A program made the position numbers and the translations under genes. Under the pieces are notes generated by a model. That model did no database searches and had not been told where the DNA came from. It saw nothing but the letters and a program-made list of their open reading frames with translations. From assembly GCA_030248195.1 (NCBI GenBank), contig JASAND010026155.1, positions 43,155 through 107,154 on the forward strand: DNA of 64,000 nucleotides, given 5' to 3'. Source of the stretch: Trissonchulus latispiculum (Eukaryota; Nematoda; Enoplea; Enoplida; Ironidae). How positions within the stretch are numbered: position 1 is the first letter of the stretch; every line of letters starts with the position of its first letter. Positions 11,358 through 23,248 of the stretch are shown in pieces.

Positions 11358-14285
11358 ATGGCCAGTCAAGAGTATGACCTTTCGGAGGTTCAGCAGGCTG
11401 CGCAGATCAGCCTCGATTTCGAGGAGATGATCAAACGACTGGTGGCAAATCGCGGATCCCGAGTGACCCGAATGGTCCCGATGACAGAGCAGGAAATTGT
11501 GGAAGTGATCCGACAGGCCCGAGAAGTGTTCCTCTCCCAGCCGATGTTCCTGGAACTGGAGGCGCCCCTGAAGGTCTGCGGGGACACCCACGGCCAGTTT
11601 GGGGATCTGCTCCGACTGTTCAGCTACGGTGGATTCCCGCCCACCTCCAACTACCTTTTCTTGGGTAAAAATTTTGTACAATAAACTTACAAAAATAAAT
11701 ATACTTGTTCCTGTTATAGTGCTTACTTTACCTAGTTATGACATTTCCTAGGAAAATGAAATTTCGTGACAACATTAGGTAAAGTGATCTAACTGGTTTA
11801 ATTAAAAGAATCTATTTCTTTACTTTTGTTGAATTTATCTACTGAAGTAGTAAACTGCTCGGCATATTCTTTCATTTATGGGGGCTACAAATTTGCACAG
11901 TGGGCATGGCAAAAGTGTTCTGCAGTTAAGGGTAGCTGAATAGCTCGCAAATTCGGTTAAACCAACGTTTCCGCTTCCTTAATATTAACTTGTAACATTA
12001 TTGCATAAAAAGATAACATCAAAGCTCTGCCGATTTTTAGATTACCACATCCATTAAAGTTTTGCCTCATTTACTATTCCTTCTGTGTAACACACTGGAT
12101 TGTAGTCTGTTACCTCAAGTATAAAGTTCCATTCAAAGTTGCGGCTTATTCAGATTCCGCTAAATACAGTGTTTCCATTTGCTGTATCTGTTTCAGGTGA
12201 CTACATAGACCGTGGAAAGCAATCTATTGAAACGATCGTTTTACTCTATTGCTACAAAGTGAAATATCCGGAAAACTTTTTCCTTCTTCGAGGCAATCAC
12301 GAATGTGCCGCCATCAATCGCGTTTACGGCTTCTATGACGAATGCCGACGTCGATATTCCATCCGACTCTGGAAACTCTTCCAAGTACACATTTCATGGA
12401 TTGTGGTTTTGATGAGTACATAATAGATAAGAGTATGACAAGCGATGTACAAATAAATGCACACAGAATGCAAAGAATGGCCAAAAACACAAAGTTTCTG
12501 TTTTGTTGTGTTTTGTTCTAGGATTGCTTCAACTGCATGCCAGTAGCAGCACTGATTGAGGAAAAGATTCTGTGCATGCACGGGGGTCTCTCACCCCACC
12601 TGGACGACTGGGATGTCATTAGAAGATCCAACAGACCTACGGATATTCCAGATCACGGAATTCTTTGTGATCTCCTTTGGGCGGATCCGGATAAAGATGC
12701 GAGAGGTTCAGAAATGTTATTTAATAATTTGTAAGTAGTAGCAAGAATCTACAAAAGGAAGAGTGAGAAACTCAGTCCTTCCTAGATAGTGTTTAGCTTG
12801 CGAGATGCTAGACACATTAACGTCGAAATCCGGGAGAATACCACTTACCGTTTATGTTTATGTGCTTAAACTAAAATGCATCTGATTGGCTAATCGCCTA
12901 CCTTGTGTTAAAAATTATGTAAGCTGACCCCCCCCAAGATATGGGGCGGGGGGATTACACGTAGCGTAGCGTAAAAGCGCTTAGTTCTTCGCTGATTGGG
13001 ATTTCTAACTACCGTATATCTACTACCGTAGATTTAGTCATAACCCGTATTTTTACAGGATTTATGCCAAACACGAGAGGAGTGTCCTACACCTTTGGTC
13101 CGGATGTAGTTCAGGATTTCTGTGATAAGAAAGACATCGACTTAATCTGCAGAGCGCATCAGGTAAAACCTAATTGAAACTACTAAATTAGCGTGGCGTA
13201 GACACCAAAGTTTTTATGAGTCGATCAAGCCAATTGTACAGTCGGTCAGTTCGAATCCCAGCAACCACAATATTCTCAAATGTTCTTGACCAAGGAACTA
13301 AGCGACCGTAGATTACTCCGAATCCGAAGATTAGTTTAGTTTGCCCACATAATATGTTAATAATATTATATAATAGTAATATAATGTAATGCAATGTAAT
13401 GTAATGTAATGTAACTATAATAATATCATTCAGATTTATCCTGGTCTATTTTAGGTTGTCGAAGACGGATACGAATTTTTTGCGAATCGCCGCCTGATCA
13501 CCCTCTTCTCAGCTCCAAACTATTGCGGCGAATTTGACAACGCTGGAGGACTAATGACAATTGATTCCAGTCTCATGTGTTCATTCCAAGTAATTTTACT
13601 ATTTAATTTTGACGAAGCAAAAGTCATCGTCATGATACTCCAACGCCAACTTTAAGATAATTTGTCAGTTTTATGGACACTATTTTGGAGCCGCGCGCTT
13701 CTTACAGTAACCGTGGAATGGCACCAGGAACTTTAATAGTAGCAGAATAGCAGAATGTTAACTACTGGATTCCCGTTCAAAAATCAGACCTACAGGCTGC
13801 AACTATTCCTAAACTTTTTTGGTGCAGTCCAGGGTAAGAGTCATCGATTCTGTTCGATAACAGAGTTCAATAAGAGGAAGAGTAAGTTAAGCTTCTATTT
13901 TCCGTTTTGTCACTGTGAAGCTGAGACGCCGATTAAAATATCCAATAGAATCTCGTTGATGAAGGAATATCGTACAAGCAACAGCCACCTACTAAGTCGA
14001 GAATTACGGCAGTTTACGTTTATTTATTCAGAATGGGTTATCTATTCGGAATGAAATAAAAATCATCCTGTTTGGAAGCGGAGCACGCAATAATTTGATT
14101 GGACAGTTTCTAAGCCCAGATAAAGATAAATTTAACTCCGTTATGCAATAATTTGAATACGTTTTAAACTTAGTTAAAAGTTTTTATTTCAGATTATGCG
14201 ACCGTCGGAGAAAAGACGAAGCAAAGCGCGACCGACTCACACCTACCAACCTGTTCCTGTGAACAAAATGGGCGCCATGACTTGA
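11358..14285 (+). CDS. Serine/threonine protein phosphatase PP1, catalytic subunit
   Basis: Six exons joined at GT-AG sites in phase: 11358-11664, 12197-12384, 12522-12705, 13059-13162, 13455-13589 and 14193-14285 (336 aa; PP1 is usually about 330). The PPP metallophosphatase signature is complete: [39 protein letters not shown] and [14 protein letters not shown], which supply the metal ligands and catalytic His. It hydrolyses phospho-Ser/Thr in cytoplasm and nucleus through regulatory partners. The donor at 12706 (AGAG|GTTCAG) is chosen because it keeps the PP1 loop length; reading through gives a stop. Oddities are Thr in GDxHG, a diverged loop before RGVSYTFG and a basic tail (KRRSKARP) without a TPPR site. 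These suggest a divergent paralogue, perhaps tissue-restricted. Confidence 0.95.
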
Positions 14286-14728
14286 CAGTGAAAACTATGT
14301 CAAAAGATTCTTTATGTTAAATTTATTTACATTTATTCTTTATGTGTAAATATTGTCTGACCATTCGAACTTAAAATTCTTACAATTCGTCCACTAGTTC
14401 ACCTGTACATCTGCAATTTTTAAGATTTGGTTACTGCTAGTCTTAGGTTTAATCTTAGTCTCATTAAAACGAAGATTACGTCACGTTTAGGAAAATTTTG
14501 CAGAAGCCAGATATATACGAAAATTTGTCGATTGTTGTAGCCTATAGCCTGTTAGTAGCGTGGACACTTCTCAAGTGGACCCTTTTACAAAACGTGGTGT
14601 TGATCCGCCTTAAACGCTCCCAGACCAAATCTACATATCATTTATTAAAAGTGCTTTAATTTGTTGGCATTCTCATATTTTCTGAAAGAATGTTGGTATT
14701 GAGGTCCTATATATTGTTGGTTATTTGG
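14286..14728. other. Intergenic, no feature seen
   Basis: PP1 3' flank. AT-rich, with no exon or RNA gene recognised. Confidence 0.4.
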
Positions 14729-15120
14729 AGTTAGAAGCGGGTCGCGGGTACCCGTGGGTCGGGTCGAGAACGGGTCGAAACTTTCGACCCGCTTCAACTC
14801 GCGGATGTTGAAATTTTACCTGAAAATTTGTATTTATAGGCAAACATTCCTACACATTTCCAATTGTGGAATAAGAAATTCCATTTGCAAGAACAGAGCT
14901 GTTTTAAATCTCTAAGAACTTTTCCTTAATTTGGTCACTTACTAATCGTAACACTGATTTTCGCTTGAATTTTTGACAAACGTTTAATCAAAAAGCAATT
15001 TATGGCTATTTTGTCAACAACTTTGTCCAGTTTTAGGGCGGGTCAAGTGGGTCTTCCCAGAACGAATGTGGGTCGCGAGTGACAGCGGATCAAAATGTTT
15101 GACCCGCTTCCAACTCTGTA
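14729..15120. mobile_element. MITE-like inverted-repeat element
   Basis: GAGTTAGAAGCGGGTC near 14731 matches, with one mismatch, the reverse complement of GACCCGCTTCCAACTC near 15100-15115. Extra gggtcg/cgaccc blocks sit inside both ends. About 390 bp, no ORF, no convincing target duplication. Confidence 0.6.
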
Positions 15121-15984
15121 GGTTACCTATTGATTTCAGTGTATAAACAATGGTTTTTAATTAACACTAAACTTCCTTGAATTAATATTAATTACCTGCA
15201 ATTTAAGTTGGACTCCACCCATTATGCTGCAAATTTCTGGGTGCTACAAAATCTTTTTCTTGTTTGGCAAATTCTAATACTAAATATTACCATTCTAATG
15301 TTTGATAATCGGAGAACGAGTATATTAAATTATGATTCAACAGTCACCATCATAATCTTAGTAGCAAGTTTACAAAGCTTATAATTCAATTCAACATTAC
15401 TTGTTTTATGCTTTATCCTAAAATATTAATAATTAAAATATTTATTTTTTAAATTTGTATACTTAAATTTAGGTATACTGAAATAAAATAATGAAAAGGT
15501 TTGTTCGATCTTCTGGGGTCGGTCAGTTCTTTGATCTAGTTTCCCGCAAAGCCAAAGCTCGAATTGCTCGATCATTGTGATACTGTCGAATTTCCTAAAA
15601 ATAACAAAAATTTATCAAATTAGCTAGATGGAATTATGACCCGTCACCAGACAACAAATTATCATTTCTTAGCTAAAACAGAAAAATAATGATCAAATAG
15701 CGCCTAAACGCAAAGACTCATTACAGTAGCATGAGCTTAGTGAACTGCTGAACAGGACGTGTTCAAATATTCAGAAATTTTGACTCGAAAAGTTACTAAA
15801 ATACCGATTCGAAATCAAAGTTGGGATAAACGGAATCTCAACTTATGGGATAAAAAGAGGAACTTGTGTACCTGTTTCAGCAATGAATTTTCTAGGCTAA
15901 AAGTCTTGAGTAAGCAACAATCACGATCTTCAGATCTTTTTTAAATAAAATTACAATTTAAGCGTTTATTTTCATTTTTTACAT
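15121..15984. other. Intergenic, no gene supported
   Basis: AT-rich sequence between the MITE and the 3' end of the minus-strand gene. A 61-codon plus-strand frame at 15759-15944 has no supporting motif. Confidence 0.4.
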
Positions 15985-18900
15985 TTATTTTGACATGTAT
16001 AGATCACATACATCTCGTCTTTGAAGCTGTCTTCGAATTTGCTCCTGCCGATATTCCCACAAATCTTGCTTCCGTTGTTCGGCGTCTTCTGCATGCTACA
16101 ACACAAACGACGCACTATGGAAATACAGGGCAATTTTGTGCATAGAAACTGAACTAAAAATTTATCCGAAACAACACAGCCGCAACATCTCGCACATATA
16201 TTATTAATCTTATCGATTATTCATTGAACACATATTTTGAGACTGATCTCACTCCATTCTCAAGCGGCTTCTCTGGATCAGCAATCGATACTGAATCAGC
16301 CAAAGTCGAAAGTCCATCCACATCAACTGATTCTGACGCGCGGCTGACGCTGAAATTTGTTAAAAGTTCGCACCTTTCTCTGACTTGATCAAATGTTATT
16401 TACTCGTGGCCTTTAGTTTAAGGGGGGGCTACGAATTTCACTAAAAGTTCGATGTTGGAAAAGCTAGCTAGTCTTTTGCCACATAATGGTATTAGGTTAA
16501 GTGTAAAATAGTTTAAAGTTTGAAAGAATTCCATACAGCGTAGCGTCCTGTGGAGCCATCAGAAGTTGGTGTTATCGGTCCAAAGCTCGACATGACACGT
16601 ACACAAACTTCGCCTCACCCTGATCGCTATGTGCAAGGCACAGTACCCAAATTTTCAGGAATTAGTTCTGATATATAGTGCTTTGATATCGCGTAAAATA
16701 ATCTCTAGACCATTGCCTACTTTTCTGTGCGATACGATCAAAATGCGAAAAATTGGGTGTTGTAGGTCTATACGGGTGGAGGTTAACTAACTTCTAATGA
16801 GCTGTGGTTTACCAAATGAACCAAACTTTGCGGCAATTAATACTCCAAGTATCTGTCTTAACTTTGGTATAAATGACATGATTTCGTTAATCCCTGTGTT
16901 CGCAGTACTGGATTATATTATCGATATTGTCGCTGTTATTTGGCGCCATTTCGAAGATGTGAGTCAATTACTCCAAAGTACTGTGGCAGAATCGGCTGAA
17001 ACTTTGCACATTACAGGCCAGTGAGTGCACCAAGATGTGCCGAATGCTATGTCACTATACCTCGCTCCAATGTTTATGAATGCTAGATTGATTTCTCGAA
17101 GTATGGATGGCGATCGCTCCAAAAAGCTCTAAGACAGTTGTAAGCACATACTGAACGAAGGAAACGTCATATCGAGAAACGGATTTCATATTCGGATTCA
17201 CCAGGTCAAGTAACCCCTATAACCGCCTTTTCGGCAAAATCGGAGACAAAAAATTTTTGACCCCATTTTTACTGCGCTTAGCTAGCTTTTCAGGCCTAAA
17301 AATAAGGGTTATTTCTTAACGAAAAGTTGGCTAGCACACTAACCAGAAAACCAAAGCCCTTGAAACTCACAGACAGTATGCCCCTATTAGAGCCTAATAA
17401 CTGGTAAAAAGCTGGGGTAGGCTAGGGGCTGCCAATTTTATTAGATCGAAAACGGCGCACGGTCACCTCGCAACTTTTTGCAAAATTCAAACTTTGAGCT
17501 GTTATAACTAAAGAAGGAAGCAACGCTCGAAAGCCGGAATACTTTTAATATTTAGCAGTAGTAACAGTTAACATTTATGGCTGAAAGCTACAGAATCGGT
17601 CGAACCGTTAATTCACCAGAGCTGAAAAACCCTTTTTGAAAAATCCTATTTTTCGCACCAAAATTTCGACTTTGGCGTCTTGCCAAAAACGGTGTATATG
17701 AGATATATTGTTGCCCACCCTAAACTTTTTTACTTTGATATGTTGGCTAACGTTGGGCGGGAAAGTAGCTCTCTCCGACGATGTTGTGCCAACCCGTTCG
17801 TAGCCCCCCTTAACTTGAGAAAATTCCAAAAATGCGGAACTTTCAACTAAAAGATAAAACAACTCTATTAAAAAGGTCAGGATAAGCCAGAATTTTTGGA
17901 TTAGGTTGGTTGATGGCTCACAAACAGCCAAAGCAATTGCAAATAACAAACAAAAACCTTCATGAAATTTTTGGTGTTCACAGATCACAATTGTCTGTGG
18001 TTCAAACGAGAAGAACTTCGAAATTTTAAGGAACTCACCTGTTAAGATTATCTGAACTGGAGTAGTCAGATCTGGGAATGGAGAAGGAATCCCACTTTCG
18101 ATACCAGTGAGCCAAATGTGCTGACTTCCACGGCGTTCTCTCAAGTTCACCTAAAACAAAGCAATACCAATAATGGAATAATAAAACAGGACTTTTACTC
18201 TATTAAGGAAATCTACTTTCATAATTAACGCCGTGATTGTGTAAATTTATGTCAATCTAATTAAGAGGAATATTTAATTGTATGTAAAAATTCGATTGCT
18301 TTACCATGACAGCCAAAACCAAATCCAGCCGGTCGATTTGACATCTGAGAGTTGGAGTTGTGGATTTTATTATTTCGACTCAAATTAGGTGTTGATCGGG
18401 CACGAACCCTAAAATTGGCGTAATTTCCATTTAGGTACATTTACATGCATTTTAAATTTGCTAGCATGTATCCATTCAAAAATACATTAAATTAAATATA
18501 CTTTAAGAATTTAGTTTGAACTAGAAATTTTATGTTCCGCAGTTTACAACCAATACTTTTATATTGTCTACATGGTTCGTATTAAAAACTCGTCCTTGGT
18601 ATTGCCTGCATTGTTTTCATAGACATTATTTTTAATTGGTACATATAAATTGATTCTTCTATTTGTCTTAAAAATTTATTTGCCTTAATTCCATTTATTC
18701 GTCTTATAATTTAACTCACACTTTAATCTCCGTTAAATGAGGGAAGGCAGCTTTCTGTGGCGATGATAGCTTAGAACTTTTCCCATTTTGCTTTCCACCA
18801 GCAGCAGGCTGATCTATCTTCTTTTTTGTGCTGGTAACGGTGATGGTACCACTGCTTGTCCTGCTGGGAGTAACTATACCATTGGCTTTTTCCTTGGTAT

Positions 18901-19106
18901 TGGTCAGAATGACAGTTCGGTTAGATAGAGAGGTTCCGGTCTGTTGTTCCCGGCTTGGCTTTGGACTTCGCCCTTTCTGAATTTCAAATGATTTCTGACT
19001 GGTTCTTGATTTGCTTGAGGTTATTCTTTGACTTCCTCGCAAACTACTGCCAGGAATCGAGCCCTGGGGAGATGTAGCTATCATTTTAATATTAGCTTTG
19101 AATCGT
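15985..19106 (-). CDS. Spliced gene of unknown function, Ser/Thr/Lys-rich
   Basis: Five exons fit in phase on the minus strand: 18720-19106, 18305-18408, 18039-18150, 16253-16349 and 15985-16095 (TAA at 15985-15987). They give about 269 residues. The N-terminal 130 are low-complexity Ser/Thr/Lys/Pro. Then come RARSTPNLSR, FGFGCHGELERTPW, WYRKWDSFS, an acidic stretch, and a C-terminal Gln/Arg-rich helix (QRKQDLWEYRQEQIRRQL) likely to form a coiled coil. The 19106 acceptor implies an upstream exon; translation could also begin at the ATG at 19084. It looks like a disordered adaptor or cytoskeletal protein, but I recognise no family. Intron 3 (16350-18038) carries a TTAA element. Confidence 0.75.
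16418..17813. mobile_element. TTAA-flanked element in intron
   Basis: The ends TTAAGGGGGGGCTACGAA (16418-) and TTCGTAGCCCCCCTTAA (-17813) are inverted and each abuts TTAA, the target duplication typical of piggyBac-type elements. There is no transposase. Near 17225-17265 it carries aatcggagacaaaaaat, also found in the satellite monomers of the 27-60 kb array. It lies in intron 3 of the minus-strand gene. Confidence 0.7.
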
Positions 19107-19849
19107 CTGAAAATGCGTTACAAAAAGTCATTAATGATATAACATAAACACTGCAAAAAACTCCACACTTGAGTGTATTTATTTCTTCGACATTACAATT
19201 AACTTTAAAGTTACACTATCTGACCAGATGCCACTAACCGTTACACATCAATTGTGACTTTGTACAAAATGGAGCCATAGCTTTTTGAAACAAATTTCAT
19301 AATGCTTGAACAAGCAAATTGTCGAACTGCTAAAAGTGCAATTAGAAAGAGCTTTGATTGAATGTGGAAAAATCTCATTTCTACAAACTGTCAAAAATTG
19401 CCAAAGTTTATGGAATACCAACCAACCTATCTGTCAAATTTAAAATATATATGGCTCGTGGATCAGTCATATTAAATTCTCTAACCTGCCTGAAGGTTGC
19501 TAAGTTGATGAATGATATTGCAATATACAATTCTACATTTCCATCTACAGTACCCCAGAAATATTCTAAGGGAGCTTCTAAAAGGAAAGAAAATCATTGG
19601 TTTTCAGATCGTCGAAAGTTAATGGATACCCCTGTACTTTTAGAAAAGGAAAAACCTACTTTTCAGCAAACATTAATTTACCTAAATTTTTAATGATTCA
19701 CATTAGTGCAGTAATGTTTGCGGTGGCGAATGGCGAGTGCAGCAATGTTTGCGGTGGCGAAGTTTTAAACTTCATTTGATAAAACGAGCGTTATCATTGA
19801 AGAAACCAGTGTTTGAAGGCGTCTAACGAAATACTAATTAAAATATCAA
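19107..19849. other. Intergenic, no gene supported
   Basis: AT-rich. A 111-codon plus-strand frame (19358-19693) has no recognisable domain and no splice context. A short duplication (aatgtttgcggtggcga) occurs at about 19714 and 19743. Confidence 0.35.
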
Positions 19850-19922
19850 GGGCCTGTAGCTCAAATGGTAGAGCGCTCGCTTAGCATGCGAGAGGTACGG
19901 GGATCGATACCCCGCAGGTCCA
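19850..19922 (+). tRNA. tRNA-Ala (AGC)
   Basis: A full 73-nt cloverleaf: acceptor GGGCCTG/CAGGTCC with one G-U pair, D arm GCTC-GAGC, anticodon stem CTCGC/GCGAG with loop TTAGCAT (anticodon AGC), T stem CGGGG/CCCCG, discriminator A. A T-run (attttt, about 19925-19930) follows as Pol III terminator. No intron. Confidence 0.97.
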
Positions 19923-20121
19923 AAGATTTTTGGTTACGTGGGTCATGCATATAAGCAAAAAACAACGAATAGGAAACAATCTAAATATTCATATAGGTAT
20001 TGACATAAGGTTTTTACCTCGATTTGTTACCAACTCACATCAGAAATAGCTCAGCCTTACCCTGGTTTGCACCAAATAAGATTAGTATTAACTGCGGAGT
20101 GCGGAATAGCTGAGGAAATTC

Positions 20122-20532
20122 GGATCATATCAAGGAAGTCCCCCCTTAGCAAAATTTGTCAACTTCAACAGCATACTGCTCACGACTGACACAACTTTAG
20201 AGCTTAACCTACAGTCTACACATCGTTCGAAAGCTGACGACGTGCTCTTTCCAGTGCTATAAGCCATTTTGCTGTAGGTTGTCGCTATAAAATTTTATTT
20301 CGGAAAATTTGCCAAAAATAGCCGTTTTGATCGATTTTACATAGGTAAACTTTGACAAGTAAAACTATGTAGGTGTAAGCTACAGCAAAATAGCTTATGC
20401 ATGGTATTGGCAAGAGCACGTCGTCAGCTTTCCAACGATGTGCACCTTAAGCTCTAAAGTTGTGTCAGTCGTCAGCAGTATGCTGTTGAAGTTGACAAAT
20501 TTTGCTTAGGGGGGGCTTCCTTGATATGATCC
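20122..20532. mobile_element. Foldback element with arms of about 155 bp
   Basis: GGATCATATCAAGGAAG at 20122 is the reverse complement of the sequence ending at 20532. Complementarity continues with few mismatches through a CCCCCC/GGGGGG block to about 20278 and 20380. The loop is about 100 bp, with no ORF. The C/G block resembles the ends of the TTAA elements. Confidence 0.8.
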
Positions 20533-20722
20533 CATAATTCTTTATATATTAGAAGATTTCTATATTCTTCTAATACATAATAGAATTATGAACTCTTGCT
20601 TTTTAATTTTAATGAATTTTTAAATGGAAAACCAGTAGACTTCAGCGAATTCACGGCTGACTTTAATCTGAGTTGGTGCGAACCAGGGTCAGTCATGATA
20701 TGTCCTCCATATATATTTGTAC

Positions 20723-20810
20723 TAGCAAGAGTACATAATAGTATTACTATTATGAGTGCATAATACTAGTATCAAGAGTATATACATAATACTATTATGT
20801 ACTCTTGATA
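20723..20810. repeat. AT-rich palindrome
   Basis: CAAGAGTACATAATAGTATT recurs inverted as ATACTATTATGTACTCTTG, with further internal ATAATACTA palindromes, so it could extrude as a cruciform. Confidence 0.65.
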
Positions 20811-21839
20811 ATAATACTAGCTGGAACATCTTTATTATAGAAGCTGTTAATAAAACTGTTCTGTCCAAAATAGCTGTATTTAATGTGTTTGCTCAGCTCT
20901 AGTCGTTAGTTTACATAAAAATTATGTAATGCATCAAATCTCACAAAGTCAGAACAGTTAAATGAAGTCTGACCAACAAATGTAGAAAGCGAATTGGTGG
21001 TCTGGGAAAGGGGATTAATTTATCAATAAAGGCTCTGCAGGAGTGTCAAACTCTTTAACAGATAAGAGGAAAAGGTACACCCTAAAGGTAAAATGCATTA
21101 GTATGATAATAAGGTATAGCAAGGTACTACAAGTCTAGGCCGGACACCATTCACAGCTTATCACGGAGCAGCGGTAAAAGGGCAAAATTGGGGTTGCCAT
21201 AGAAACTACCCAAAATTAGTCTTTTCTTTAAAGGGGGGTTCCAGCTCAAAGAGCATTCTAATATGAAAATCTCTACTCCAAGCTATTCAGAAGATTAGGG
21301 ATTAACTCTGTTTTCATGTCTTGCGTGCGAAAAGTCAAACTTAAGCTTCATTTTGTCATGTCAATTTTTCGGATAACTAAGATCTTCCCCTCTTTAAAAC
21401 TTTATTTACTGTCTGTGTCCTCAACAAAATTACTTGCGAACCCTAGCTGTAAAATTTGGAAATCTTTGGCTAAGACCGAAAACAAAACAAAAACTGCTAT
21501 GAAAGAAGTAGTTTCCCTCCAATTCAATCTAAAGTAGGCACGACATAACGTAGTTTCGATAAAAAAATTGCTCAATTAGGTAGCTTGAATTGTCCCGCTT
21601 TTTGTTGCAAAATAGGTATTTTGAATTTCAACTCACCACGCACAGCACCACATACTGTAATGTCTGTTAATTTTAACAAATTAGAAATAAATTAAGTAAT
21701 AGCTATCAATCTCTACGAAAATCCCATCTGCCCGACACGAAAAATTTCTTAGTGGCACAATCTTACTCCTATAAAGATGAAGAGTGATCCAGTAGAGGGC
21801 TTCTCTTCTTAGCATTGCGTAACGATGCTCCGGCAACAA

Positions 21840-22220
21840 TAGGCGAATGTTCCCAAGTGTGGAGGGATCCACAGACATACCCCATCCCCATGTGATGGGG
21901 GTCGCTCAAAGTGGACCCCTTTGGAGGAGGTCGCCCAAGCAAGCTAAGATTGGCTGTTGGCGATCCCATCCCAAACGCGGACCTCTTTTAGCCAACTCCC
22001 CCCACAACGGGAACCCTTTCTAGAAACAAGCTGAAACTACTGAACCCCTTGCTAGACCCTCTCCCCCAAACGGAGGAGCGGGTTTCTGCTATCTGATTGG
22101 CTGTTGACAATCAATCCCTCAAAAGGGGACTTCTTCCCGGATCCCCGACGGAGGACTCCCAAACGGGGGAACATTCGCGTTTTCTGGGCACAGATCCGTC
22201 ACGCTATGCCAAGAAGGGAA
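21840..22220. other. GC-rich block of unclear nature
   Basis: Much more GC-rich than its surroundings, with C and G runs and the segment gattggctgttg at about 21950 and 22098. No ORF of interest, no RNA fold recognised. It may be a repeat fragment. Confidence 0.4.
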
Positions 22221-22518
22221 GCCGCAATGCCTCTAGTCGCTTACTCTTCTAATATATAGTGCAATTATGAACTCTTGCTCTTACTTAATCTCAGAAGTTG
22301 CTAATATAGCACTACAACTAACTGTGTACCTAGCCTGGTCCCGTCCAGTGTGAGTGACTACTCTTAAACACCAGAACTTTACTTCAGAAATTAAATAAAC
22401 CCTTGCACATTAAATACATACTAGGTATGTACCTGTACGCAAGCATAAACGAATAAACAGACTTTACAAATAAACTCTAATAGTAGATTACATACATAAC
22501 AACTTCCCATAAAAACAA

Positions 22519-23248
22519 GTAAGTTGGGTTCCAAATTTTGGTCATTTTTTCGGCTTTCTCCGATCTCGCTGATTTTTACATATTTTATGGTCCAAACGGT
22601 TTATTTTAATGAGTTTATAAAATTAAAGTTGTAGTCGTACGGTTGTTGCGTAATTTCACCTCAAAGTTGATGTCTCATGTGTTAAACATAGGAAACTTAA
22701 AAAGTTTCACCTTTTTGGAGTAGTGTCAAAAAATCTCGAAACTGGGCAACGCTAACCAGCCATGTCTGGTATCATTAGCAAGGCCTGCATAAGTTCTGTG
22801 ATCTGTTGGAATTAGAATTTTGCTTTAGGCTTCCAAAATTTTTTAATTAATTTTTGAACATTTAAAATTTAAAGCCATTTTAAAAGCGGGTCAAATTTTA
22901 AATATTCAAAAATTTATTAGAAAATTTTAAAGACGTAAATCAAAATTCTAATTCGAACAAATCAGAGACCTTATCCAGGCCTTTCTAATGATACCAGATA
23001 AGGCTGGTTAGCAATGCCCAGTTTCGAGATTTTTTGACATTACCCCAAAAAAGTGAAACTTTTTAAGTTTTCTATGTTTAACACATGAGAATTCAACTTT
23101 GAGGTGAAATTACGCAACAACCGTAAGACATATATACAACTTTAATTTTAAAAACTCATTAAAATATACGGTTTGAACCATAAAATATGTAAAATTCAGC
23201 GAGATCGGAGAAAGTCGGAAAAATGACCAAAATTTGAACCCCCCTTAA
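22519..23248. mobile_element. Large foldback element with a TTAA right end
   Basis: The arms 22526-22805 and about 22930-23243 are inverted copies with scattered mismatches (for example ccgatctcgctg against cagcgagatcgg). The right end reads GAACCCCCCTTAA with TTAA at 23245-23248; the left end is more decayed. No transposase. Confidence 0.8.

Noticed and set aside
12333..12581. Minus-strand ORFs across the PP1 exons
   Set aside because: Antisense shadows of conserved PP1 coding sequence.
16797..17024. 75-codon ORF inside the TTAA element
   Set aside because: Too short for a transposase, with no DDE or zinc motif.
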